Assembly (NCBI RefSeq): GCF_003315515.1 | Contig: NZ_QNRY01000033.1 | Location: 1 to 44,940, forward strand | Direction of reading: 5' to 3' | Origin: Brenneria salicis ATCC 15712 = DSM 30166 | Lineage (GTDB): Bacteria; Pseudomonadota; Gammaproteobacteria; Enterobacterales; Enterobacteriaceae | Length of the DNA stretch: 44,940 nt | In this document: piece after piece, positions 24,209 to 35,603 of the stretch | Layout: every line of letters starts with the position of its first letter | Position numbering within the stretch: position 1 is the stretch's first letter | The notes under the pieces: generated by a model | What the model was told of the DNA's origin: nothing | The model's database searches: none | Seen by the model: only the letters and a program-made list of their open reading frames with translations | Made by a program: the position numbers and the translations under genes

Positions 24209-26122
24209 ATGCCGATTCAGGTTCTGCCGCCGCAATTAGCCAATCAGATTGCTGCCGGGGAAGTGGTGGAGCGTCCCGCTTCCGTGGTTAAGGAATTGGT
24301 GGAAAACAGTCTGGATGCCGGCGCGACGCGTATTGATATCGAGATAGAACGCGGCGGCGCCAGATTGATACGTATCCGCGACAACGGCGGCGGCATCGGA
24401 AAGGATGAACTGACGCTGGCGCTGGCGCGTCACGCCACCAGCAAGATCGCCACGCTTGATGATTTGGAAGCCATTGTCAGCATGGGATTTCGCGGCGAAG
24501 CGCTGGCCAGCATCAGTTCGGTTTCCCGGTTGACGCTGACGTCGCGCACCGCGGAGCAGTCTGAGGCATGGCAGGCTTATGCGGAAGGCCGGGACATGGC
24601 GGTCACCGTCAAACCCGCGGCGCATCCGGTCGGCACCACGCTGGAAGTGCTGGATCTTTTCTACAACACGCCTGCGCGACGCAAATTCTTGCGCACGGAA
24701 AAAACCGAATTTACTCATATCGACGAGGTGGTGCGCCGGATTGCGCTGGCGCATTTTAATGTCGCCATCACGCTGCATCATAACGGTAAGCTGATCCGGC
24801 AATACCGTCCGGCCAGCGATCCTTCTCAACATGAGCGTCGGCTTGGCAGTATCTGCGGTAGTGCGTTTTTACAGCATGCGTTAACGGTATTCTGGCAGCA
24901 TGACGATTTGACTATCCGTGGCTGGGTAGCCGATCCCGCCGGGGCGAAGCAATTATCAGAAATGCAGTATTGCTATGTTAACCGACGCATGATGCGCGAT
25001 CGGTTAATCAACCATGCGATTCGGCAAGCATATCAGGATCAGCTTAACGACGATCAGCAACCCGCTTACGTTCTCTATCTGGAGATCGATCCTCATCAGG
25101 TGGATGTGAATGTGCATCCGGCCAAGCATGAAGTTCGCTTTCATCAGGCGCGGCTGGTGCATGATTTTATTTATCAGGCGGTGATGACGGTATTGCAGCA
25201 GGCATCCGCGCCTGCGCTTGCCGTCACCGAACCGGCGATCGCGCAGCAGATAGCGTGGCGACAGGAAAATCGCACCGCCGCCGGTGCAAACCTTTTTGCC
25301 CGGCCCACTTCCGCGCCGACTGAAAAGTCTGGCGAACAGTCGGGTAAGGCGCGGGAACCTCACTATCCGGCGGGTTCTTCGTATCAGAAGAAACAAGGCG
25401 AACTGTACCGCAAGCTTTTGCAAGCCGACGACGCCGACGCGCCTTCATCCCGCCAGGTTTCGTCAGCGCCGCCGCCGCGTGTTCAGAATGTGGCGTCAGC
25501 GACGGATTCAGCCGCGGCGCAAGCTGAAAAAACGCGCGCCGTTATTGAGTCGCCGCTGGCGAGCAACACCGCTGGTTTTGGGCGCGTGCTGACGGTGTAT
25601 CCGCCTTGTTACGCGGTGCTGGAATATCGCAACGGGTTGGCGTTGCTGTCGTTGCCGGTGGCCGCCTGTTATCTGAAAGCGGCGCAGTTGACGCCGCCTG
25701 AAGATGGTCTACGGCCACAACCGCTTCTGATCCCGCAACGTCTGACGCTGAACAAGTCCGAACTTAACGTACTGGCGAGGCATCGGGCGTTATTGACGAG
25801 ATTTGGCATCGACGTGCTGGTCGAGGCGCAGCGCGCCACGCTAAGAGCCGTACCTTTACCATTACGCCAACAAAATTTACAAAACTTGATCTCTGAGCTG
25901 TTAGGCTATCTGGCCGATTATCAGACGGTCGAGCCGCAAGCGCTGGCCGGATGGCTGGCGGGCCGGTTACAGAGCGAACAGGCGGTTTGGGGGCATTCTC
26001 AGGCGATACAACTCCTGATGGATGTCGAGCGGCTTTGTCCTCAGTTGGTTAAGGCGCCGCCGCCCGAACTTTTACATATGATGGACATCGCAGCCGTCAT
26101 CAAGGCGCTGGAACATGAGTGA
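24209..26122 (+). CDS. mutL: DNA mismatch repair protein MutL
   Basis: The 637-residue GHKL ATPase links MutS mismatch recognition to MutH nicking and UvrD unwinding. The N-terminal ATPase motifs are [20 protein letters not shown] (about 13-32), RDNGGGI and [17 protein letters not shown]. The transducer domain has VNRRMMRD and [16 protein letters not shown] variable linker (about 340-440) leads to the C-terminal dimerisation domain. The endonuclease motif DQHAxxE of other bacteria is not present, as expected for species with MutH. The ATG at 24209 follows AGAGGGAA; an upstream ATG at 24191 is rejected because it would add six residues before the conserved MPIQVLPP start. It overlaps miaA by eight bases. 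Confidence 0.97.
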   Translation: MPIQVLPPQLANQIAAGEVVERPASVVKELVENSLDAGATRIDIEIERGGARLIRIRDNGGGIGKDELTLALARHATSKIATLDDLEAIVSMGFRGEALASISSVSRLTLTSRTAEQSEAWQAYAEGRDMAVTVKPAAHPVGTTLEVLDLFYNTPARRKFLRTEKTEFTHIDEVVRRIALAHFNVAITLHHNGKLIRQYRPASDPSQHERRLGSICGSAFLQHALTVFWQHDDLTIRGWVADPAGAKQLSEMQYCYVNRRMMRDRLINHAIRQAYQDQLNDDQQPAYVLYLEIDPHQVDVNVHPAKHEVRFHQARLVHDFIYQAVMTVLQQASAPALAVTEPAIAQQIAWRQENRTAAGANLFARPTSAPTEKSGEQSGKAREPHYPAGSSYQKKQGELYRKLLQADDADAPSSRQVSSAPPPRVQNVASATDSAAAQAEKTRAVIESPLASNTAGFGRVLTVYPPCYAVLEYRNGLALLSLPVAACYLKAAQLTPPEDGLRPQPLLIPQRLTLNKSELNVLARHRALLTRFGIDVLVEAQRATLRAVPLPLRQQNLQNLISELLGYLADYQTVEPQALAGWLAGRLQSEQAVWGHSQAIQLLMDVERLCPQLVKAPPPELLHMMDIAAVIKALEHE

Positions 26123-27056
26123 TTTTGCAAACACCACGCTGCCGCCCGCCATTTTTATCATGGGGCCGACGGCATCGGGTAAAACGGCGCTGGCGATGGC
26201 ATTGCGGCAATATTTACCCGTAGAGTTGATTAGCGTTGATTCAGCCCTCATCTATAAAGGCATGGATATCGGCACCGCGAAACCGAGCGCGGAGGAACTG
26301 GCTCAGGCGCCGCATCGCCTGATCGATATCCTCGATCCGGCGGAGTCCTATTCGGCGGCGGATTTCCGGCGCGATGCATTGCGGGAAATGGCGCAAATCA
26401 GCGCGTCCGGGCGAATTCCCCTGTTAGTCGGGGGTACAATGCTTTACTTTAAAGCGTTACTGGAAGGGCTTTCTCCTCTGCCTGGCGCCAATGCGACGGT
26501 ACGTCAACGCATTGAAGCGCAGGCCAGGGAAAAGGGCTGGGAAGCCATGCACCACCAGTTACGTGAGATAGATCCGGTTGCTGCGGCTCGGATTCATCCA
26601 AATGATCCGCAAAGACTTTCGCGGGCACTGGAAGTTTTTTTCGTTTCAGGTAACACTTTAACTGAACTGACAAAAATGTCTGGTGAAGCGTTGCCGTATC
26701 AGGTTCATCAGTTTGCTATCGCCCCGGCGACTCGCGAGTTGTTGCATCAGCGTATTGAACTGCGTTTTCATCAGATGTTGGCGGCAGGTTTTGAAACGGA
26801 GGCCCGGGCGCTTTTTGCTCGTAGCGATTTGCATACGGAATTGCCTTCCATTCGTTGTGTTGGTTATCGCCAGATGTGGTCGTATTTATCCGGTGAAGTT
26901 GATTACGATGAAATGGTTTATCGGGGAGTCTGCGCGACAAGGCAACTTGCCAAGCGTCAGATGACCTGGTTGCGTGGTTGGGATGATGTCTGCTGGTTAG
27001 ATAGCGAAAACCCAAAAGAAGCACTGGACAAGGTAATACAGGTTGTTAGTGCATAG
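26115..27056 (+). CDS. miaA: tRNA dimethylallyltransferase MiaA
   Basis: The 313-residue enzyme prenylates A37 of tRNAs reading codons that begin with U. The P-loop is [10 protein letters not shown] (about 17-26), followed by [19 protein letters not shown] with the catalytic aspartate, [10 protein letters not shown] and [16 protein letters not shown]. The C-terminal phrase [12 protein letters not shown] and the [12 protein letters not shown] segment are diagnostic. It overlaps the end of mutL and precedes hfq, the usual order. In E. coli several hfq promoters lie within miaA; the same may hold here. Confidence 0.96.
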   Translation: MSDFANTTLPPAIFIMGPTASGKTALAMALRQYLPVELISVDSALIYKGMDIGTAKPSAEELAQAPHRLIDILDPAESYSAADFRRDALREMAQISASGRIPLLVGGTMLYFKALLEGLSPLPGANATVRQRIEAQAREKGWEAMHHQLREIDPVAAARIHPNDPQRLSRALEVFFVSGNTLTELTKMSGEALPYQVHQFAIAPATRELLHQRIELRFHQMLAAGFETEARALFARSDLHTELPSIRCVGYRQMWSYLSGEVDYDEMVYRGVCATRQLAKRQMTWLRGWDDVCWLDSENPKEALDKVIQVVSA

Positions 27057-27168
27057 GTTGAGTGATTGTGTACAATTGGCGAGTCTCAGCGCACAAATTT
27101 TTGACATCATTATTTTAGAACCATAGGGTTCTTTGTTACAAACAACAAACAAATAAGGAAAATATAGA

Positions 27169-27468
27169 ATGGCTAAGGGGCAATCCTTGCAAGATCCGTT
27201 CCTGAACGCATTGCGTCGCGAACGTGTTCCGGTTTCGATTTATTTGGTGAATGGCATCAAGTTGCAAGGTCAGATTGAGTCTTTTGATCAGTTTGTCATT
27301 TTGTTGAAAAACACGGTGAGCCAGATGGTGTATAAACACGCCATTTCTACTGTTGTTCCATCCCGTCCGGTGTCTCACCATAGCAATAATCCAGGCACCA
27401 GCAACTATCATGGCAGCAACCCGGCTGGTCAGCAGCAACAGCCCCAGGAAAGTGATGACGCTGAATAA
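27169..27468 (+). CDS. hfq: RNA chaperone Hfq
   Basis: The 99-residue Sm-like protein forms a hexameric ring that pairs small RNAs with target mRNAs. The Sm1 segment [20 protein letters not shown] and Sm2 segment [14 protein letters not shown] (with the YKH motif of the proximal RNA site) are intact. The C-terminal tail (about 70-99) is rich in N, S, G and Q and ends in the acidic tip ESDDAE, which helps release RNA in E. coli Hfq. The tail is slightly shorter than in E. coli (102 residues total). AAGGAAA precedes the ATG at 27169. Confidence 0.98.
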   Translation: MAKGQSLQDPFLNALRRERVPVSIYLVNGIKLQGQIESFDQFVILLKNTVSQMVYKHAISTVVPSRPVSHHSNNPGTSNYHGSNPAGQQQQPQESDDAE

Positions 27469-27560
27469 AGCGTATTTTCAATTCACCATGGCGGGGGCGC
27501 TGAACGTATCGTCAGTTTCCCTCGCCTTGGTGTTTTTTCTTCGTTTGAGAGGCTACTCGC

Positions 27561-28841
27561 TTGTTTGACCGTTATGAAGCCGGTGAACGGGCCATACTAG
27601 TTCATATTTACTTCTCGCAAGATAAAGATACGGAAGATCTGCTGGAGTTTGAATCGTTGGTGTCTTCCGCAGGTATTGAGTCGTTACAGGTGATTACCGG
27701 CAGCCGTAAGGCGCCGCATCCCAAGTATTTTGTCGGCGAAGGCAAAGCTGAAGAAATTGCTCAGGTCGTAAAAGAAACAAATGCGTTTGTGGTGCTGTTT
27801 GATCATGCCCTGACGCCGGCGCAGGAACGTAATCTTGAGCGTTTATGCGAGTGCCGGGTTATTGACCGCACCGGATTGATTCTGGATATTTTCGCCCAGC
27901 GCGCGCGGACTCACGAAGGTAAATTACAGGTGGAGTTGGCGCAGTTGCGTCACCTGGCTACGCGTCTGGTTCGCGGCTGGACGCACCTTGAGCGTCAAAA
28001 AGGTGGTATCGGTTTACGTGGACCGGGTGAAACCCAGCTTGAAACGGACCGTCGTCTGCTACGTAATCGCATCAGCCAGATTTTATCCCGTCTTGAACGG
28101 GTGGAAAAACAACGTGAACAGGGACGGCGGGCGCGAATGCGGGCCGACGTGCCGACAGTTTCACTGGTCGGTTATACCAACGCGGGTAAATCAACGTTGT
28201 TTAATAGGATGACATCGGCGGACGTGTATGCCGCCGATCAGTTATTTGCCACACTGGACCCAACATTGCGCCGTATTGAGGTGGATGATGTCGGGGATAC
28301 GGTGCTGGCGGATACCGTAGGTTTTATCCGTCAGCTACCGCATGATTTGGTGGCGGCGTTTAAGGCTACATTACAGGAAACGCGTCAGGCTTCCCTGTTA
28401 CTGCATATCGTTGATGCCGCCGACCCTCGTCTTGACGAGAATATCGAAGCGGTGGATAACGTATTGGCAGTGATTGAAGCGGATGAAATTCCTTCGCTGT
28501 TAGTAATGAACAAGATTGATATGCTGGAGGATTTTACGCCACGTATTGATCGTAATGAAGAAAATTTGCCGGTCAGAGTCTGGCTTTCAGCACAGACCGG
28601 CGAAGGTATTCCGTTGCTATTTCAAGCGTTGACCGAACGGCTATCCGGGGAAATTGCGCAATATACGTTGTCTCTTCCCCCGCAGGTTGGACGCTTGCGC
28701 AGTCGTTTTTACCAGCTTCAGGCAATAGAGAAAGAATGGATTGAAGAGGATGGGCAAATCGGTCTGGTTATCCGCATGCCGATTGCCGACTGGCGTCGCC
28801 TCTGTAAACAAGAGCAGAAACTGACGGATTATATTGCCTGA
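27561..28841 (+). CDS. hflX: Ribosome-rescue GTPase HflX
   Basis: The 426-residue GTPase splits stalled 70S ribosomes, for instance after heat shock. The N-terminal HflX domain has [20 protein letters not shown], a linker has [20 protein letters not shown], and the G domain has G1 [10 protein letters not shown]3 [14 protein letters not shown]4 MNKIDML and G5 LSAQTG. The start is a TTG at 27561, giving (M)FDRYEAGE in line with E. coli HflX, which as I recall also uses a rare start; no ATG or GTG start fits the conserved N-terminus. It lies between hfq and hflK. Confidence 0.95.
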   Translation: MFDRYEAGERAILVHIYFSQDKDTEDLLEFESLVSSAGIESLQVITGSRKAPHPKYFVGEGKAEEIAQVVKETNAFVVLFDHALTPAQERNLERLCECRVIDRTGLILDIFAQRARTHEGKLQVELAQLRHLATRLVRGWTHLERQKGGIGLRGPGETQLETDRRLLRNRISQILSRLERVEKQREQGRRARMRADVPTVSLVGYTNAGKSTLFNRMTSADVYAADQLFATLDPTLRRIEVDDVGDTVLADTVGFIRQLPHDLVAAFKATLQETRQASLLLHIVDAADPRLDENIEAVDNVLAVIEADEIPSLLVMNKIDMLEDFTPRIDRNEENLPVRVWLSAQTGEGIPLLFQALTERLSGEIAQYTLSLPPQVGRLRSRFYQLQAIEKEWIEEDGQIGLVIRMPIADWRRLCKQEQKLTDYIA

Positions 28842-28934
28842 CTGACATAACGGTCTGAACGGCGAAGAAATAGTCTGGCGGACTCTGGGACATTGAACCT
28901 GAAGAACATCTATCATAAAGAATGGAGCTAAAAC

Positions 28935-30194
28935 ATGGCGTGGAATCAGCCCGGTAATAACGGACAGGACCGCGACCCGTGGGGGAGCAGCAATAATAAT
29001 AGCGGCAACTCTGGCGGTAATAACAATAAAGGTGGTCGAGATCAGGGACCACCGGATCTGGACGATATCTTCCGTAAGCTGAGTAAAAAGCTCAGCGAAC
29101 TGGGAGGCGGAAGAAGTTCAGGTTCCAACGGCGGTACGTCCGGTGGTTCCGGCCTTGGCGGTCGGGTTATCGGTATTGTGGCGGTTGCCGCTGTCGTCAT
29201 CTGGGCGGCCAGTGGCTTCTATACCATTAAAGAAGCCGAACGCGGCGTAGTGACGCGTTTTGGTAAATTCAGCCATCAGGTGGAGCCTGGTCTGAACTGG
29301 AAACCCACATTCATTGATTCTGTCAGAGCGGTGAATGTCGAGTCAGTGAGGGAACTGGCGACGGCAGGCGTGATGTTGACCTCGGACGAAAACGTTGTGC
29401 GGGTGGAGATGAACGTTCAGTATCGCGTCACGGAACCGGAGCGCTACCTGTTTAGCGTGACCAACGCCGATGACAGCTTGCGTCAGGCCACCGACAGCGC
29501 TTTGCGCGGCGTTATCGGTAAATACACTATGGACAAGATCCTGACCGAGGGTCGTACCATCGTTCGTACGGATACCCAGCGCGTACTTGAAGAAACCGTG
29601 CGTCCGTACAACATGGGGATAACCCTGCTGGACGTCAACTTCCAGGCGGCGCGTCCGCCGGAAGAAGTAAAAGCGGCGTTTGACGATGCGATTGCCGCCC
29701 GTGAAAACGAACAGCAATACATTCGTGAAGCTGAAGCGTATGCCAATGAAGTTCAGCCGCGAGCCAACGGTCAGGCGCAGCGTATTCTGGAAGAGGCGCG
29801 TGCTTATAAAACACGTACCGTTCTGGAAGCGCAGGGCGAGGTTGCCCGTTTCGCCAGAGTACTGCCGGAGTATAAAGCGGCGCCGGAAATTACTCGCGAG
29901 CGTCTGTATATCGAAACCATGGAGCGTGTCCTGAGCCATACCCGTAAGGTGCTGGTCAACGACAAAGGCGGCAATCTGATGGTGTTGCCGTTGGATCAAA
30001 TGCTGCGCGGCCAGAATAGCGGCGATAATACCCAGAGCAACAACAGCAATGCCAACCCGTTGCGTTTGCCGGCCACATCGGGTAACAGCAGTGTGAACTC
30101 CAATCAGACACGAAGCAGCAACAGTGGAAATATCATGGATCAACGCAGAGCGAATGCGCAGCGTGATGACATCACTCGAGTAGGGAGAGAATAA
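28935..30194 (+). CDS. hflK: FtsH protease modulator HflK
   Basis: The 419-residue inner-membrane SPFH protein assembles with HflC into a large periplasmic cage that surrounds FtsH and limits its access to membrane substrates. A Gly/Asn-rich cytoplasmic N-terminus (about 1-70) precedes one transmembrane segment, VIGIVAVAAVVIWAASGFYT, near 77-96. Then follows the SPFH domain (AERGVVTRFGKF, LLDVNFQAARPPEEV) and a coiled coil with REAEAYANEVQPRANGQAQR. The C-terminal tail is low complexity, rich in N and S. It is separated from hflC by three bases and co-transcribed with it. Confidence 0.96.
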   Translation: MAWNQPGNNGQDRDPWGSSNNNSGNSGGNNNKGGRDQGPPDLDDIFRKLSKKLSELGGGRSSGSNGGTSGGSGLGGRVIGIVAVAAVVIWAASGFYTIKEAERGVVTRFGKFSHQVEPGLNWKPTFIDSVRAVNVESVRELATAGVMLTSDENVVRVEMNVQYRVTEPERYLFSVTNADDSLRQATDSALRGVIGKYTMDKILTEGRTIVRTDTQRVLEETVRPYNMGITLLDVNFQAARPPEEVKAAFDDAIAARENEQQYIREAEAYANEVQPRANGQAQRILEEARAYKTRTVLEAQGEVARFARVLPEYKAAPEITRERLYIETMERVLSHTRKVLVNDKGGNLMVLPLDQMLRGQNSGDNTQSNNSNANPLRLPATSGNSSVNSNQTRSSNSGNIMDQRRANAQRDDITRVGRE

Positions 30195-30197
30195 TCA

Positions 30198-31187
30198 ATG
30201 CGTAAGCCCTTACTATTTATTCTGATCCTGGTACTGATGGTGGTCTATGCGTCACTGTTCGTGGTGCAGGAAGGTCAGCGCGGTATTGTGATGCGTTTTG
30301 GCAAAGTGTTGCGTGATGATGAGAATAAACCTCTGATTTATGTACCGGGATTGCAGTTTAAAATTCCGTTCATCGATTCTGTGAAAATGCTGGATGCGCG
30401 TATCCAGACCATGGAGAATCAGGCCGATCGCTTCATTACCAAAGAACAGAAAGACCTGATCATTGATTCCTATATCAAATGGCGGATCAGCGATTTTAGC
30501 CGTTACTATCTGGCGACAGGCGGCGGAGATATCTCTCAGGCCGAAGTGCTGCTCAAACGTAAATTCAGTGACCGCCTACGTTCCGAAATTGGTCGCCTGG
30601 ATTTGAAAGGCATCGTCACCGATTCCCGTGGTCAGTTGATGACCGATGTACGCGATGCATTGAACACTGGGACTGGCGAAACCACTGAAGCGGATAACGC
30701 CATTGCTTCAGCAGCGGCCCGTGTTGAGCAGGAAACGACTGGCAACCAGCCGCATGTCAACCCGAACAGCATGGCGGCGTTGGGGATTGAGGTGATTGAT
30801 GTGCGCATCAAGCAGATCAACCTGCCGACGGAAGTGTCTGATGCCATTTATCAGCGTATGCGCGCAGAACGTGAAGCGGTTGCGCGTCGCCACCGTTCTC
30901 AAGGTCAGGAGGAAGCGGAAAAGCTGAAAGCAACCGCCGACTATGAAGTAACGCGCACGCTGGCTGAAGCTGAACGTCAAGGACGGATTACCCGTGGTGA
31001 AGGGGATGCGGAAGCCGCGAAACTGTTTGCCAACGCATTCAGTGAAGATCCTGATTTCTACTCCTTCGTTCGTAGTCTTCGCGCCTATGAAAGTAGCTTT
31101 AGTTCTAATCAGGATGTGATGGTACTGAGTCCGGATAGTGATTTCTTCCGCTATATGAAATCGCCGGAAACGACGATCAGCCGTTAA
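30198..31187 (+). CDS. hflC: FtsH protease modulator HflC
   Basis: The 329-residue partner of HflK has an N-terminal membrane anchor (LLFILILVLMVVYASLFVV), an SPFH domain starting EGQRGIVMRFGKVL and a C-terminal coiled coil with MRAEREAVARRHRSQGQEEA. Together they form the HflKC-FtsH complex. Length is close to the family norm; E. coli HflC has 334 residues. It is followed by a clear intrinsic terminator, so the hfq-hflX-hflKC transcription unit ends here. Confidence 0.96.
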   Translation: MRKPLLFILILVLMVVYASLFVVQEGQRGIVMRFGKVLRDDENKPLIYVPGLQFKIPFIDSVKMLDARIQTMENQADRFITKEQKDLIIDSYIKWRISDFSRYYLATGGGDISQAEVLLKRKFSDRLRSEIGRLDLKGIVTDSRGQLMTDVRDALNTGTGETTEADNAIASAAARVEQETTGNQPHVNPNSMAALGIEVIDVRIKQINLPTEVSDAIYQRMRAEREAVARRHRSQGQEEAEKLKATADYEVTRTLAEAERQGRITRGEGDAEAAKLFANAFSEDPDFYSFVRSLRAYESSFSSNQDVMVLSPDSDFFRYMKSPETTISR

Positions 31188-31212
31188 TCGTTATCCTGAG
31201 TAAAATCTGCCT

Positions 31213-31238
31213 AAAGCCCGTGTTTACGGGCTTTTTTT
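31213..31238 (+). terminator. Intrinsic terminator of the hflX-hflK-hflC unit
   Basis: AAAGCCCGT and ACGGGCTTT form a perfect stem around GTTT, running into seven T's. Confidence 0.92.
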
Positions 31239-31281
31239 ACGGCGGATTTTCCATGCCCGCACCGGGTTTTTGGGAGTTTTT

Positions 31282-31482
31282 ATGAATGAAACCGTATGGA
31301 TGGCCCTGGGGCTGGTGTTGATTATTGAAGGGCTGGGGCCTCTGCTGTTGCCCCGTCTCTGGCGGCGTATGATTTTGGCAATGGCGCAGTTGCCGGATAA
31401 TACACTACGGCGTTTCGGCGGAGGGATAGTGGTAGCCGGTTGTGTGATCTACTATATGTTGCGTAGCCGGATGGGAGGCTAA
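31282..31482 (+). CDS. yjeT: Small inner-membrane protein YjeT (DUF2065)
   Basis: The 66-residue protein has two hydrophobic segments, VWMALGLVLIIEGLGPLLLP (about 5-24) and GGIVVAGCVIYYML near 47-60, joined by a basic stretch LWRRMILAMAQLPDNTLRRF. This is the DUF2065 pattern, which in E. coli also lies between hflC and purA. The function is not established. The ATG at 31282 has GGGAG five bases upstream; a TTG at 31270 would add four residues. Confidence 0.9.
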   Translation: MNETVWMALGLVLIIEGLGPLLLPRLWRRMILAMAQLPDNTLRRFGGGIVVAGCVIYYMLRSRMGG

Positions 31483-31500
31483 AATTCCTCTAAAAAATGT

Positions 31501-31516
31501 GCGCAAACGTGTGCTA
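31501..31516. promoter_or_regulatory. PurR-type operator upstream of purA
   Basis: GCGCAAACGTGTGCTA matches 11 of 16 positions of the E. coli PUR box ACGCAAACGTTTTCGT, including the full central GCAAACGT. It lies 66 bases before the purA start. E. coli purA is known to be a PurR target, which supports the call. Confidence 0.6.
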
Positions 31517-31548
31517 AAAGTACTGAAAGCGAGCAAATGAGATGTTAG

Positions 31549-32880
<1,332 letters not shown>

Positions 32881-32923
32881 TCCTTGTGTTGTAAATGTGT
32901 TTAAAACGATAGATATAAAGAAG

Positions 32924-32947
32924 AAAGGACGGGATTTCCCGTCCTTT
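32924..32947. terminator. Bidirectional terminator between purA and mpl
   Basis: AAAGGACGGGA and CCCGTCCTTT form a hairpin with a short T-containing loop. On the plus strand it runs into TTTTGATT; on the minus strand into TTTCTTCTTT. It serves both convergent genes. Confidence 0.8.
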
Positions 32948-32961
32948 TGATTGATAATTAT

Positions 32962-34347
32962 CTATTCATCTGCGGCGCTTTCCGCTTGTTCCTTATGCTG
33001 CAAGGCATCCAGCAGTTTATTATGGATGTTGTTGAAGCCGCCGTTACTCATCACCAGAATGTGATCGCCTGGCTGGGCGGTTTTCACAATCATTTCAACC
33101 AGAGTATCAACGTCCGCGCTCCAGTGCGCCGGTTGGACGCACGCCTCTGTGACTTCGGCAACCTGCCAGGGAATATGGGCGGGCTGGAATAAAAAGACTT
33201 CATCAGCGCGGCCCAGCGAGGGCGCCAGTTCATTTTTACACATGCCCATTTTCATGGTGTTCGAACGCGGTTCAAGCACCGCCAGAATGCGGGCTGTGCC
33301 GCCGACCTTGCTGCGTAACGCGGCGAGCGTCGCGAGAATGGCGGTAGGATGGTGGGCGAAATCATCGTAGACGGTCACGCCATGCGCCGTGCCTCGTAAT
33401 TCAAGGCGACGACGTGCGTTGATAAATTTCCCAAGCGCACGACAGGCATCAGCCGGCAGGACGCCCACATGGTGGGACGCGGCGACGGCCATCAGCCCAT
33501 TGTGCATGTTGTGCTCGCCGACTAATTCCCAGTGGACTTCACCAACCTGTTCGCCATTAAGATAAATCTGATACTGGCTGGCGTCGGCGGTCATTTTTTT
33601 CGCATTCCACACACCGTCCTCGCCTACCAGTTCCTGCTCGCTCCAGCATCCCATAGCCATGACCTGCTTGAGGTGAACATCATTGGCGGGCAGGATGATT
33701 TTGCCGCTGCCGGGCACTAGACGCACCAGATGGTGGAACTGTTTTTGAATGGCTTTCAGATCGTCGAAGATATCGGCGTGATCGAATTCGAGATTATTGA
33801 GAACCAGTGTCCGCGGGCTGTAGTGGACGAATTTGGAACGTTTATCAAAGAAGGCGCAGTCATACTCATCCGCTTCGATAACCATAAACGGGCTGTCGCC
33901 CAGACGGGCGGAAACGCTAAAATTCCCCGGTACGCCGCCGATGACAAAACTGGGCTTATAGCCGCAATCTTCCAGAATCCAAGTCACCATGCCTGCCGTG
34001 GTTGTTTTACCGTGCGTCCCCGCCACGGCAATCACCCAACGGTCGCGTAACACATAATCGTGCAGCCATTGCGGACCGGACACATAGGATAATCCTTGTT
34101 CCAGAACGGCCTCAACGCAGGGATTTCCGCGCGTCATCGCATTACCCACGATAACCAGATCGGGAGCAGGGTCGAGTTGCGCGGGATCATACCCCTGAAT
34201 CAGCGTGATCCCTTGCTCTTCCAGTAAGGTACTCATGGGCGGATAAACGTTCGCATCTGAGCCTGTTACCTGATGCCCTAATGCGCGGGCCAACAGCGCC
34301 AGGCCGCCCATAAAGGTGCCGCAGATACCTAAAATATGAATACGCAT
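32962..34347 (-). CDS. mpl: UDP-N-acetylmuramate:L-alanyl-gamma-D-glutamyl-meso-diaminopimelate ligase Mpl
   Basis: The 461-residue Mur-ligase-family enzyme reattaches recycled murein tripeptide to UDP-MurNAc. The N-terminal UDP-binding domain starts MRIHILGICGTFMGGLALLA. The central ATPase loop is AVAGTHGKTTTAGMVTWIL, ADEYDCAFFDKRSKFVHY is the family metal/ATP segment, and DDFAHHPTAI starts the C-terminal domain. The start chosen at 34347 gives the conserved N-terminus; the 15-residue upstream extension is not conserved. It is divergent from fbp, the same pairing as in E. coli. Confidence 0.95.
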   Translation of the reverse strand: MRIHILGICGTFMGGLALLARALGHQVTGSDANVYPPMSTLLEEQGITLIQGYDPAQLDPAPDLVIVGNAMTRGNPCVEAVLEQGLSYVSGPQWLHDYVLRDRWVIAVAGTHGKTTTAGMVTWILEDCGYKPSFVIGGVPGNFSVSARLGDSPFMVIEADEYDCAFFDKRSKFVHYSPRTLVLNNLEFDHADIFDDLKAIQKQFHHLVRLVPGSGKIILPANDVHLKQVMAMGCWSEQELVGEDGVWNAKKMTADASQYQIYLNGEQVGEVHWELVGEHNMHNGLMAVAASHHVGVLPADACRALGKFINARRRLELRGTAHGVTVYDDFAHHPTAILATLAALRSKVGGTARILAVLEPRSNTMKMGMCKNELAPSLGRADEVFLFQPAHIPWQVAEVTEACVQPAHWSADVDTLVEMIVKTAQPGDHILVMSNGGFNNIHNKLLDALQHKEQAESAADE

Positions 34348-34453
34348 GCATTTTCCATCGTCAAGTGAGTCTGCGTCACATTCTAACGCCATGAATCCGG
34401 CATAAGAAATGGATTTGACTAGGTACTCGGTTTCTCTTTGGGCTACACTGCAT

Positions 34454-34469
34454 GCGCAAACGTTGGCGG
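34454..34469. promoter_or_regulatory. PurR-like (LacI-family) operator upstream of fbp
   Basis: GCGCAAACGTTGGCGG matches 12 of 16 positions of the PUR box consensus and includes the full GCAAACGTT core. It lies just downstream of a possible -10 sequence TACACT (34443-34448) in the mpl/fbp divergent region, a position suited to repression. Cra or another LacI-family protein cannot be excluded. Confidence 0.45.
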
Positions 34470-34514
34470 TGTATAAATGGAACCGCTTTTCATTCGTAGA
34501 TTCGGGATAGTGTT

Positions 34515-35519
34515 ATGAAAACGTTAGGCGAATTTATCGTCGAAAAACAGCACGATTTCTCTCATGCGACCGGTGAACTTACCGCGCTGCTGTCAGCGAT
34601 TAAGCTGGGCGCCAAGATTATCCATCGCGACATTAATAAAGCGGGTTTGGTTGATATTCTGGGAACCAGCGGCATTTCCAATATTCAGGGCGAAGTACAG
34701 ATGAAACTCGATCTGTATGCCAATGAAAAATTGAAAGCGGCTTTAAAAGCGCGTGGCGAAGTAGCCGGTATTGCTTCCGAAGAAGAAGACAATATCGTTA
34801 TCTTTGACGGTGACCGGGCCGAGAACGCCAAGTATGTGGTATTGATGGATCCGCTGGACGGTTCATCGAATATTGATGTTAATGTTTCCGTCGGCACCAT
34901 TTTCTCCATTTATCGTCGTATTGCTCCCCTGGGTCAGCCGGTGACGGAAGAGGATTTCCTGCAAGCCGGTAACAAGCAGGTGGCGGCGGGCTATATCGTT
35001 TATGGTTCATCCACCATGCTGGTCTACACCACCGGTCACGGCGTCCATGCTTTTACGTATGATCCGTCGCTCGGCGTGTTCTGTCTGTCGCATGAAAAGG
35101 TTTGCTTCCCGGAAAAAGGGAATATGTATTCCATTAACGAAGGGAACTACATCAAGTTTCCGAGCGGCGTGAAGAAATACATTAAATATTGTCAGGAGCA
35201 GGACGAGGCAACACAACGTCCTTACACTTCACGTTACATCGGTTCACTGGTGGCGGATTTCCATCGTAACCTGCTCAAAGGCGGCATTTACCTTTATCCC
35301 AGCACCGCCAGCTATCCGCAAGGCAAGTTGCGTTTGCTCTATGAATGTAACCCGATGGCGTTTTTGGCGGAGCAGGCTGGCGGCAAAGCCAGTGATGGCA
35401 AGAACCGTATTCTGGACATCACGCCGGAGAAATTGCACCAGCGTTCGCCTTTCTTTGTTGGTACAGAAGCCATGGTGAATGATGTGGAGCGTTTTATCCG
35501 TGAGTTCCCGGATGCGTAA
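34515..35519 (+). CDS. fbp: Fructose-1,6-bisphosphatase class I
   Basis: The 334-residue gluconeogenic enzyme hydrolyses fructose-1,6-bisphosphate to fructose-6-phosphate. The metal-binding motif [20 protein letters not shown] is complete and SEEEDN provides further acidic ligands. [20 protein letters not shown] and [20 protein letters not shown] form the substrate site. The lysine-rich [15 protein letters not shown] segment is typical of the enterobacterial enzyme. The length is close to E. coli Fbp (332). It is divergent from mpl and convergent with ruvX; in E. coli fbp is far from ruvX. Confidence 0.96.
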   Translation: MKTLGEFIVEKQHDFSHATGELTALLSAIKLGAKIIHRDINKAGLVDILGTSGISNIQGEVQMKLDLYANEKLKAALKARGEVAGIASEEEDNIVIFDGDRAENAKYVVLMDPLDGSSNIDVNVSVGTIFSIYRRIAPLGQPVTEEDFLQAGNKQVAAGYIVYGSSTMLVYTTGHGVHAFTYDPSLGVFCLSHEKVCFPEKGNMYSINEGNYIKFPSGVKKYIKYCQEQDEATQRPYTSRYIGSLVADFHRNLLKGGIYLYPSTASYPQGKLRLLYECNPMAFLAEQAGGKASDGKNRILDITPEKLHQRSPFFVGTEAMVNDVERFIREFPDA

Positions 35520-35554
35520 GCGCTGCTTTTTCACCGGGTGTTGCTGGTTTATTC

Positions 35555-35595
35555 TTCAGTGTGCCTGTGCCGCCAGGCGCACTGAACATACTTTT
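35555..35595 (+). terminator. Intrinsic terminator of fbp
   Basis: TTCAGTGTGCCTG and CAGGCGCACTGAA form a 13-base stem with one G-T wobble and a six-base loop, followed by CATACTTTTT. Confidence 0.75.
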
Positions 35596-35603
35596 TCCCC
35601 ATT

